From: Yoonia sp. GPGPB17
GTDB taxonomy: Bacteria > Pseudomonadota > Alphaproteobacteria > Rhodobacterales > Rhodobacteraceae
NCBI RefSeq assembly: GCF_037892195.1
Contig: NZ_JATACI010000005.1
Span: 1 to 64,000 of the forward strand
Reading direction: 5' to 3'
DNA: 64,000 nucleotides
Under the pieces are notes generated by a model. That model searched no databases, was not told the origin of the DNA, and was given only the letters and a program-made list of their open reading frames with translations. Below, in pieces: positions 8,433-16,430 of this stretch (position 1 is its first letter; each line of letters begins with the position of its first letter). Position numbers and translations under genes: made by a program.

Positions 8433-9987
8433 GGGCTGATTTCGTTGAAAAAGTCGTTGTTTTGGCGTTGCGCGTTGAGCTACTGCGCTGATTTTATTGA
8501 ACGACCTGTGCCTGGTCCTGTTTTTAGTCAGTGGCGGGGACCCTTGGCTTGAGTTTTGCCAGTTTGCGGAGGTTTTGGGCGGTGGCAGCGAGGGTAAATT
8601 CGTCTTGAACACCGCATGGTCTTCGTAGTCGGAGCCTGCCTAATCCAAGGATACGTTTGAGATGGGCGAATAGCATCTCAACCTTCTTGCGTCGCGCCTG
8701 AGCCTTCGGATTGAACTCTGATGCTGTACATTCGCGGGCGAAGTCTCGGACGACTTCGTATTTCTCGCGACGGATGCGGCGGGTGTCGGTGTTGGGGCAA
8801 CATTTGCCCTTTGACGGACAGACCTGACAATCTGATTTGAGCGCGCCGTAGTTTCGGGCTTTCATGCCCTGCGTATTCCGGGCGGGATCAGAATAATTGC
8901 GCCGGGTATGACGGAGTTCTTTGCCTTCTGGGCAGATATATCGGTCGTTGTCTTCGTCCCATGTAAAGTCAGCCCGAGACCATGTCCCATCCTTGCGTTT
9001 TGAGTTGTCAAAGACAGGGATGAAGGGGAGGATCTGCCGCTCCAGTGTCAGCCACACAAGATTTTCAGCTGACCCATATGCTGTGTCTGCCGCCACCCAA
9101 TCGGGTTTGATGCCAAAGCGCTCTTCTGTGCGATCAATCATCTTGCGCATGGCACCCACCTCTGCCTGCCGGATCGACCTTGAAGCATCCACATCCGTGA
9201 TGATCGCGTGGTCCGTGTCGATGAGATAATTATCAGAATAGGCAAAGAATGCTGGACCTTTGCGTGCTGCAGTCCACTGGCTGGCCGGGTCTGCCTGGGC
9301 GGTAAACTTGGGTGTGACCTCACTGGCTGCGCCAAAAGCCTAATCATCCAGAACGTTAAGATACTCACGCACCGCGCGTGGCGCGTCTTTGGCATCAGTA
9401 TCACGCGCTGCCCAGTCATCGGGGTTGCTGGAATTTTGCTTTTGAACATCAGCGCTGATCAAGCTGGCATCCACTGCAAAACCCTGACCGCCGACCAGCC
9501 CCTCTTCCATGCAGCGCGCAACGGTCATCTCGAACACCTGGCGCAAAAGATCACCTCGCGGAACCGGCCGTGCCTATTCTTGGAAAACGTAGAATGATCT
9601 GGAACACGATCATTCAGATCGAGGCGGCAAAACCATCTATATGCTAGGTTCAGATGGACTTCTTCGCAGAGCCGCCGCTCGGACCGAATGCCGAGGCAAT
9701 ACCCCACCAAAAGCATCCGGATCAGCAGCTCTGGGTCAATCGATGGGCGACCAGTATGGCTATAGAAATCGGCCAGGCGTGCCCGGATGGTGCTCAGATC
9801 AACAAATCGATCAATCGACCGTAGCAGATGATCTTTGGGGACATGATCTTCTAGCGAGAACTCATAAAACAGCGCCGCCTGCGCTTCCTGCTTCGGTCCC
9901 ATCATCGCCAATTCTCCTGACCAATACAGGAATTGAATCAGCAGTTCCTCCCTCAATCAAGCATGAGTTTTTCAACAGAATGGGCTC
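8433..9987 (-). mobile_element. IS1182-type insertion sequence, copy 2 (degenerate)
   Basis: About 1.55 kb, related over its length to copy 1. The ends still recognisably pair (about 18 of 25 positions), with TCGTTGAAAAAG on the left and GAGTTTTTCAACAGAA on the right. The transposase inside is inactivated. Same orientation as copy 1. Confidence 0.8.
8524..9956 (-). pseudogene. IS1182-family transposase, inactivated (copy 2)
   Basis: Three pieces of the same transposase as copy 1. The N-terminal 130 residues (MMGPKQEAQAALFYEFSLED through KNRHGRFRE) end in a 1-base deletion near 9550, where copy 1 reads RESDLLRHVF. The middle segment (VARCMEEGLVGGQGFAVDAS ...) ends at an in-frame TAG at 9340, at the position of a Glu in copy 1. 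The remainder, including the second catalytic Asp (DWVAADTAYG) and the C-terminal KKVEMLFAHLKRI motif, is open to the normal end. The element could move only with help from another copy. Confidence 0.85.
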
Positions 9988-10083
9988 TCCCGACACCTTC
10001 GCCGCAGTCAAAATGAACGACCGCTTCAACGACCATCCAGATTTCGCCCCTCTTTCTGCGACCCTGCCCTACATTCTCACAAC

Positions 10084-12080
10084 CTAGTGTCTCTGCCCTC
10101 TTTCAAGACTGGTTTCAAAATCGCCGAGCTCGTCAACAGCGCCAGCATACTGTTCCGTTTCAACATCATTCGGTTCTTTAACGAGCATCGCTGATTGCAC
10201 CTCAAGGTCCATCTCCATCTGCCTTCGTTCTTCTGCAACCACCGCTTGGACAACAGGTGCAGCCTTCGCCGAAGGTTTCGGGCGCAAGGTTGCCACACGC
10301 TCCTCTTTTTCAGTTATCGCTTTGTCACGCGGCGCGTTAGCGGCTCCTGTTCTAGGTCGAGACTTGTCTCCTTTCGAGGCGCTATCACCAGAACTTGAGC
10401 CCCCTTCCCCGCCGCCACCAACCACTAGAAATGGCAACTCCCCTTTTTGCGCGCTATGTATCGCCGCAAACAACCGATCATCAAAATACTGGATCCGCTT
10501 GGCCCGCACCGGCATCTGCGCATCAACGACCATAATGACTTCATCAAGCGGCAAGCGGCGCGCCTCGTCTTCAGGCAACAACGACGTCTCTTCTGTCCGC
10601 GTGGACTGACTGCGCCCCTCAAACGGATTTTTCCCAATCGACCGCGACCGCGTAATAACAGTCTTTGTTGTTTTGCCCACGGCCTTGCTCAACTCCTCAA
10701 TGGTCTTTTCGTCCGAGGGGGTGAGGTAGAGTTTTACGCCCGCGTTGCCTTGCAACGCACGACGGGTATTTTCCCCGTAGATTTCATCAAGGGCGGGAAT
10801 GGTTTGCGTGACGACAGCGAGGTGACCGCGATAGGTGCGCAGGGTTTTAATGCTCTCGGCCACAATGGGCATTTTGCCAAGGCGGTTGAACTCATCAAGC
10901 ATGATCATCACCGGCCAAGGTTCATCTTTGCCGGGTTCCTTCTCTTGCATAGCCGAAAGCAGGTCGGAGAAAAATAATCTTATTAGCGGTGCCAAAGGCT
11001 TTACCATCAGAGGCTGGACAACGAGATAGACCGTGAACGGCTTTTTGCGGATCGTGCGGAAATCAAAATCCGAGACCTGCGTCGCTTCCTCAATCGCGGG
11101 GTTCTGCCATTGATCCAAACCAGACGTCATCAATAGCGATACATAGGACGTCAGCGTGTCATTGTTGGTGGACGCCAGCCGCGTAAAGATCAGCTTTGCG
11201 GCCTTGTTGTCGATCTCATGACTGCGTGCAGCATATTCTTTCTGCTTGTTGCCACCCGAAGCCGCGATCCGGTAGATTTCGCCCAAGCTCGGTTTCTTGC
11301 GCTGGAAGGCCAGCAAACCTGCGGCAACGAAGAGATCAATACCGCCCTTCAGGAGACCCTGAACGCGATCATTGTCGCTTTGCAAAAACAAGGTTGCGAG
11401 CAACTGCAATTCCATCTGCTGGCGCGCAGGATCCTCCAGCTCATAGATACGCAAGAGCGGATTATACCGATGGGTCCGCTTGCCTTCCCAGTCCGTGGGC
11501 CCAAAGCGGTAGACTTTATCGCCCTGGGCGGCGCGATGACGCGCCGTAGCTTCAAAACACTCGCCTTTGACATCCAGCGTGACGGCAGACCCTTGCCATG
11601 TAAGCAGGTTCGGGATCACAAAACCGGTGGTTTTCCCCGCCCCGTTGGGGCCACGATCAATGCGTGGGGAAACACCTTCGAGGTGATGTAACGCGCGCGG
11701 GATTTCGGGCCGCCCAGTTTGCCCAGAATAAACCCGGTGCCAGGCTTGCCAAAGAAGCCGTTGGCTTTCATCTCGCCGCGCTTTTGCCAATGGGTCTGAC
11801 CAAAGCGCGTGAGAGCAGAGCCGGACATAGCCAGACTCATCATCAGCCCTGCAACTGCACAGCCTCCAATGATCAAGTTGATCAGCTGGAAATCATCAGG
11901 CCGTCTATCTCTTATCCAGAGGTAGTTCTGCGCAATATAGCCAAAATCAATATCCGCGCTGAACCCGAGCGCTTTGAATGTGAGGACTGCCGAGGCGATG
12001 GTGTAGCCCATGGCGCCTGCCACCAAAGTGACCAGAACTACCCCGATGGCAATCCATGCCTTGCCCGTGGACACACTCAA
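10084..12080 (-). pseudogene. virD4: Type IV coupling protein VirD4/TraG, frameshifted at the Walker A motif
   Basis: Two overlapping frames encode one conjugative coupling ATPase of about 665 residues. The first frame (from 12080) has two N-terminal membrane helices and runs to APTGRGK, then stops within five codons. The second frame continues TTGFVIPNLLTW, a canonical GxxGxGKTT P-loop when joined. Further on are Walker B (VMIMLDEFNRLGKMP) and the TraG-type YRGHLAVVTQTIPALDE motif. The break is a single missing base in GGGGAAAACC (plus-strand 11631-11638). The heptamer GGGAAAA sits there in a reading phase compatible with -1 slippage, so programmed frameshifting cannot be excluded. A real deletion or a sequencing error in the A-run is more likely. 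The gene overlaps the relaxase gene by 4 bases. Its role would be to pass relaxase-bound DNA to a type IV secretion channel at the inner membrane; no channel genes are seen in the window. Confidence 0.85.
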
Positions 12081-14314
12081 TGGATCTGGCCTCGTTCAGT
12101 CTCGCCGTCCACGTCCGCCGCGCGGTGTCTCTCGACTTCAACGTCTGCCAACTCGTCGACAACCTGGCGCAAGGCGTCCGAGTTTGCCGTCGCCGCATCC
12201 GATTGCAGATAGACTTTTGCTGCATAGAGGCGGTCGAGACGGTCTTCGATGACGCTTTCCAAGGCGTCGCTGTCGCCGTCCTTCAGGCGATCCAGCTGCG
12301 CCGCGTCCAAAACCCGCGCCACCTCCATGCGGAATGCTTCACGGTCGATTTCAGTCTCAAAGGGCGACGACAACTCCCCTGCCCGTTCATGGACCAGAAC
12401 ACGAGAGAGTTCAGGCGTCTCATTCTGAACCGCCTCGCGCTCTGTAAGAAGGATCTCACGTTCTACGCCGCGCGCCTCATAGACCCGTTCGTAGGTGTCG
12501 CCGAGACCTTCCGCCAGCTGCTCGGGCATGTCAGGATATCGCATCTGTAGATCGCGCGTGACAGCAGTTGATATCGGTGTTCTGCTGTGCGCACCCAGCT
12601 TAGCCGCTTCAACCTCGGTGATGATCCGGTCTGCTGCGGCCCGATCAACGATCACGGCCCTGCCCTCTTGATCCATGCGGATGACATCTGTCGGGCGGGC
12701 GATTAGCTCTGGGTGGTCGCGCAGGTAGTTTCGCTGTTCGTTTTCCAAACGCTCGACAGCGCGGGTTTCGATTACGGCTTCGTCTCGGTCTTCAATTCGC
12801 GTTTCGACGCGAACGTCATTTGCAGCGACCTCGATCAGACTGTCTGTGACATCCGCCTGCACCTCGCGGGCTTCTTCAATAACCCCGTCGCGACGCAGAA
12901 TACCTTCGCGCTCCAGCATGGTCCCCAGTTGCACATGCACATTGTTGAGAATGTCCCGCGCCTGCTCCAAATCTACACGCCGCTCAAGATTGAGGTCTTT
13001 GGCCTCGGCCACCTTGGATAGATCATCCGCAATCCATTGATACTCCAGCGCCGCGTTCTGCGCACCCGTCTCCATCCGCGCCACAACTTCGGACGTGTTG
13101 ATCCCCGTGCCGCGCAGCGCCGCATCAACGCGGGCGCGCACCCGTGGCTCGGAAAGACGTTCCAACTGGCTTTCCTGAATATTGGCTTCGGAATAAACCC
13201 CACCTTCTGAAGGAACCTCCGAGAGGGAATTCGAGCGCAGCCCCAGAGGCTGCATATGCTGCACGCGTGCCTGTATTGTGTTGAGGGTCTTCTCCAATGC
13301 GGGCCGCTCCGCATCCGGCTTTGCCGCGATCAGGTCTGTGATGTTTGCGACCTTTTCCGCATACCTGCTGCGCAGATCCTCGAATGACTCATCCTCGGCC
13401 ATGTAAACACCTCCTAATGTTTCGACCTGTCTGCCCTGCGCGAGAACCTCGCCCGCACGGAATAGCACCTCGGCAATGTCTTCACGGTTCTCGGAGGACG
13501 CCTCGGCTGCCAGTGAGTGGAACACGATTTTGGTATTGGCGATCTCCGCCAGCGTGCGGGTCAGATCTTTGCCAACACGTTCCCGCTCCTGGGGCACCCT
13601 GCCCTCTTCCTTGGCCGCATAGACCTCACGGGTTTTGGGCGGGTAATGCACCTCGCCGCGATCTATCCGTCTCGTGGCTTCCAGACGCACGCCATAGGTC
13701 TCCGCCTCTTCGACCATGGCCAGGCGGAAGTCGTCATAGTTGAACCGGTGGCTCCGCGCCAAATAGAAGAACTCGCCCTCTTGCGAGCGCCGGTTCAACA
13801 CAAGATGCGCATGCGGGTGATCCCGGTCTTCATGCACCGCGATGATGTAGTCGAAATGCCCCTTATCATTCTGGAAGAACCGCTCCGCCACATCGGTCGC
13901 AATGTCGCGCACATCCTCCCCCCGCGTGCCGATCGGGAAGGACATCAGCAAATGTGTGGTTTGCCCAAGCTTAGGTTTGAACCCCGCGCTCCACCGCTTC
14001 GCAAAGCGCTCAGTGAGGTCTTTGATCTCACCGTGATCAAGCTTGGATTTGCCATCCAGGAACCCACTACTGTCGACGATATGCGTCGACTTGGTGGTGA
14101 GATATCCGAGCTGGTTCGCAAGCTCGGATTTGTTGTTTGTCCCACCGCCCCGGATCGCCTTGAACACAGCAGCCCGATGCCCCGCAGCAGCGCGCACCAT
14201 CTGTTTTTGCTTGGAGACATGCAGGCCCTGCATCGAGCCACGGATCCGGCTCCACCCATCGCGAAACACCTCTCCCGTGACCGCATCTACCGCATCATTC
14301 AGCCGCATGGGCAA
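12077..14314 (-). CDS. virD2: Relaxase VirD2-like (MobP class)
   Basis: A 745-residue conjugative relaxase. The N-terminal nuclease domain shows motif I with a candidate nicking Tyr (LGYLTTKS, about residue 71) and the metal-binding His triad in AVHEDRDHPHAHLVLNRR (about residues 159-176). The C-terminal half is long, highly charged and probably coiled-coil, lacking an obvious helicase or primase motif. It would nick oriT and stay covalently on the transferred strand. It lies between the MobC-like gene (20-base overlap) and the coupling protein gene (4-base overlap), so all three form one transfer operon. Confidence 0.9.
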   Translation of the reverse strand: MPMRLNDAVDAVTGEVFRDGWSRIRGSMQGLHVSKQKQMVRAAAGHRAAVFKAIRGGGTNNKSELANQLGYLTTKSTHIVDSSGFLDGKSKLDHGEIKDLTERFAKRWSAGFKPKLGQTTHLLMSFPIGTRGEDVRDIATDVAERFFQNDKGHFDYIIAVHEDRDHPHAHLVLNRRSQEGEFFYLARSHRFNYDDFRLAMVEEAETYGVRLEATRRIDRGEVHYPPKTREVYAAKEEGRVPQERERVGKDLTRTLAEIANTKIVFHSLAAEASSENREDIAEVLFRAGEVLAQGRQVETLGGVYMAEDESFEDLRSRYAEKVANITDLIAAKPDAERPALEKTLNTIQARVQHMQPLGLRSNSLSEVPSEGGVYSEANIQESQLERLSEPRVRARVDAALRGTGINTSEVVARMETGAQNAALEYQWIADDLSKVAEAKDLNLERRVDLEQARDILNNVHVQLGTMLEREGILRRDGVIEEAREVQADVTDSLIEVAANDVRVETRIEDRDEAVIETRAVERLENEQRNYLRDHPELIARPTDVIRMDQEGRAVIVDRAAADRIITEVEAAKLGAHSRTPISTAVTRDLQMRYPDMPEQLAEGLGDTYERVYEARGVEREILLTEREAVQNETPELSRVLVHERAGELSSPFETEIDREAFRMEVARVLDAAQLDRLKDGDSDALESVIEDRLDRLYAAKVYLQSDAATANSDALRQVVDELADVEVERHRAADVDGETERGQIH

Positions 14315-14876
14315 ACTCCCTCAGGGCGGTGGTCGCGGTCAACTGCATAGCCTCCCTGCGGCGACGCACCAGCAAGTCAATCTCGTCTGCACTGTCGAGG
14401 ATGAACCGCGCCAACCCGCGTATCTGTGCGAGGCGCAATTCTGAGAACTCGGGACCAGATCCCTGCCCCGCCTGATTGGCGCGTCGCATCTGTTTGGCAA
14501 TTTGCGCAACACCGTTTCCGACTTCATTCAGGGAGGCCCTGTAGCGGGTCATCTCTGCCGCCAGTTGGGCGTCCGCCACAAAGGTCCCACCCGCCGCTTG
14601 CATCAATCGGCGAAGCCCTTCTGAGCGCGTCTCGATCCCTGCTGATGCCAGCACCGCGTCAAACTCCGCCATCTCTTCAGGCGTCACTTTCACACTTACG
14701 GCTAACACCGGCACCGCCGTATCGCGCTGGCGCTCTGCGTCACTCTTCACCGTGTATTGCACCGCGCGCGGCGTCACACCGAACCGCGCCGCAAGCACCG
14801 ACGTGGACATGCCGTTCGCAGCTTCACGCACAATCTCCATGCGTTGCGCATCGGTGAGACGTTTCGAGCGAGACAT
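14295..14876 (-). CDS. MobC-like relaxosome accessory protein with N-terminal helix-turn-helix
   Basis: A 193-residue protein. The first about 50 residues form a helix-turn-helix (LTDAQRMEIVREAANGMSTS ... RFGVTPRAVQYTV). They are followed by a ribbon-helix-helix-like segment (VSVKVTPEEMAEFDAVLASAG) and a MobC-type helix (LNEVGNGVAQIAKQMRRANQ). MobC proteins melt or bind oriT and help the relaxase. It is the first gene of the transfer operon and directly follows a large inverted repeat that may be oriT, so it could also autoregulate. The fused HTH is unusual for plain MobC. Confidence 0.75.
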   Translation of the reverse strand: MSRSKRLTDAQRMEIVREAANGMSTSVLAARFGVTPRAVQYTVKSDAERQRDTAVPVLAVSVKVTPEEMAEFDAVLASAGIETRSEGLRRLMQAAGGTFVADAQLAAEMTRYRASLNEVGNGVAQIAKQMRRANQAGQGSGPEFSELRLAQIRGLARFILDSADEIDLLVRRRREAMQLTATTALREFAHAAE

Positions 14877-14910
14877 GCGAAGAAAGACCCCTATTTCCTG
14901 CCGCCTTCAT

Positions 14911-14989
14911 ACAAGGCCAACCTCACCATACGATAATATACATATCTGTCAATAATATACTTATGGTGATTTGGTGAATGTGGCCTTGT
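14911..14989. other. Candidate oriT / operator: nested inverted repeats
   Basis: A 79-bp AT-rich imperfect palindrome directly upstream of the mobilisation operon. The outer arms are a perfect 9-bp pair (ACAAGGCCA at 14911, TGGCCTTGT at 14981). Inner arms are TCACCATA (14923) and TATGGTGA (14962). Between them ATAATATA appears twice as a direct repeat. Position next to the relaxosome genes and the nested symmetry suit an oriT; an operator for the HTH-MobC protein is the alternative. A GCGCCC-TAAG-GGGCGC hairpin follows about 40 bases on. Confidence 0.5.
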
Positions 14990-15201
14990 ATTCCGTTTCA
15001 CGCCGAGCACCGCTGGTGCGAGGCCGCGCCCTAAGGGGGCGCAAAAAGAACTTTGCCATCACTCAGATGTTGAGGTGTTTGCACCGACCAGAACTCGCCT
15101 GTGTTGGCGCGCTCTTTAGTCATGCCAACTTTTCAGCGTCCATAGCACCGAAAGTGGCTATCTCTTAAAGTGAAATCTGTATGGCCGCACCACAAACCGA
15201 T

Positions 15202-15224
15202 ATCAGCGCCTTGGAGGCGCTGAT
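15202..15224 (-). terminator. Perfect 9-bp hairpin after the DUF2958 gene
   Basis: ATCAGCGCC and GGCGCTGAT form a perfect stem with a 5-base loop, 24 bases past the end of the minus-strand DUF2958 frame. T-rich sequence (GTTTTG) follows on the plus side only, so it may be bidirectional or simply a transcript-end hairpin. Confidence 0.5.
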
Positions 15225-15247
15225 GTTTTGAAGGCGATCATTTACCT

Positions 15248-15609
15248 TCAGGCGATGATCCCACCGGCAACTTGGGCACGGTCCGCATAGGTGCTGATTG
15301 AAGCATCGGCTCTGAAGTCCAGGTCGCGTTCGATCGGCAGTCCAAGGCGACCACGATGGGCGAGTAGAACACTGATCCGAACAGAACCAAGCTCGGGAAA
15401 TCCGAGGCCAAGATCACAGAGCCCAAAGGCGATGTCTGGATCATCTGGTTCGATCTCGGATAGCAGCCAGGTTGCGCCTCCGTCAGGTGTGAAGAGCTTG
15501 ACCACCGGAGGGTGGTCGATCGTGTCTTCGCCTAGGCTTCGATACGGGACTGATTGATTTGGCCATTGGCGGCAAGTTGGTCGAGGATGTCTTTGGGCAA
15601 GAGGTCCAT
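15248..15609 (-). pseudogene. DUF2958 plasmid protein, frameshifted
   Basis: DUF2958 proteins (about 110 residues) are common accessory proteins of conjugative alphaproteobacterial plasmids. The start at 15609 has a GGA site and reads MDLLPKDILDQLAANGQ, then stops at 15532. The rest of the family, HPPVVKLFTPDGGATWLLSE to the C-terminus (PDIAFGLCDLGLGFPELGSV ... GLPIERDLDFRAD), is in another frame to 15248. One indel near 15535 would restore a full-length gene. The function of the family is not known. Confidence 0.75.
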
Positions 15610-15677
15610 TGGATTGTCCTTCGTTAATTGGTTGGGAAGATGCGGGAGGGCTGATCGCCCTCCTCAGAAGTTGGGCG

Positions 15678-15878
15678 TCACTCGACGACTGGCGCGTCGT
15701 CGGTGTCGGCCTTAGGCTCGAAGAGAACCAATTCACCGTTGATCGGATTGGCGAAGAGCTGGATCGTCATGAAGGATTTGGCACCCTCGTTTTGAGGGAA
15801 GGCAACGCCAACTTTGTGAAAGCGCGTCTTGCCGTCTTTGCCGGTGTCTGGGGTGGTGACTGTGTAATATTTGGTCAT
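15678..15878 (-). CDS. Small plasmid protein of unknown function (66 aa)
   Basis: Begins MTKYYTVTTPDTGKDGKTRF at an ATG with AGGAAA six bases upstream. It is small, soluble and beta-rich, with VGVAFPQNEGAKSFMTIQLF in the middle and an acidic C-terminus. It resembles small ssDNA- or plasmid-associated proteins found beside DUF2958 and ArdC genes, but no family motif allows a firm name. It lies upstream of and in the same orientation as the DUF2958 gene and is probably co-transcribed with it. Confidence 0.7.
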   Translation of the reverse strand: MTKYYTVTTPDTGKDGKTRFHKVGVAFPQNEGAKSFMTIQLFANPINGELVLFEPKADTDDAPVVE

Positions 15879-16430
15879 GTCGGTTTCCTTTCGTTTTCGA
15901 TGCAAACGGGAAACCGGGACCGGTCGGACCGGATGTCATGCGGAACTTTGCTCCGCGCGGAATGGGCGCGTGAGCCGCTCAGCGGAAAGTTCTGCTTGAA
16001 GGGAGCTTGCGACCGTCAGACGGGGCAGGTCACGGAGATTGCATCAGGAAGAAAACGAATGGGATCCGACGTGGCCAATTTAGAGGATCAGATGCCGTCA
16101 GCGATCAACGACGGAAAGACGCTTTCCAAAGTCGCGTGTATGACTCACTCACAACCGCAAATCTGACATCGCACCCAGTGAGACTTCGAAAACCGAATTG
16201 GTTCTCTTTGAGTACAAAGGCTGCAAGCAGCCCTTAGTGCAGGGCGCAGCTTAGGTCAGGTCTGAGCCCAGAGCCACCGATGCTGCGGTTTGTGTCGATG
16301 GCCGCTTTGTTAAAACGATCGCGCCACGCGTCGACGCGTGGCACATTCATATATCTTTTCCAGCGAACTGATAACAATACGGTGTCAATTTGGATCAACC
16401 TTGTTAGGTCTTTAAAAAAGGACAGATGCC
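15879..16430. other. Gene-free stretch upstream of the adenylation-reductase gene
   Basis: About 550 bases without a credible gene. Readings across it lack ribosome-binding sites and family motifs. It holds a perfect 20-bp palindrome (listed separately) and an AT-rich stretch just before the next gene that may carry its promoter. Confidence 0.55.
16323..16342. promoter_or_regulatory. Perfect 20-bp palindrome, candidate operator
   Basis: GCCACGCGTCGACGCGTGGC reads identically on both strands and lies 88 bases upstream of the adenylation/reductase start. Its position suits a repressor site; no cognate regulator is encoded next to it. Confidence 0.4.

Noticed and set aside
9138..9449. Separate 103-codon minus-strand reading inside IS copy 2
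   Set aside because: It is the transposase region read in the wrong frame; the right frame contains the family motifs and the TAG.
13517..14350. Long plus-strand reading (277 codons) across the relaxase gene
   Set aside because: Antisense to a clearly recognisable relaxase with intact His triad; Arg/Pro/His-rich composition and no ribosome-binding site.
15609..16166. Plus-strand 185-codon reading
   Set aside because: Covers the DUF2958 leader and the 66-aa gene on the other strand, which have proper starts; no recognisable domain.
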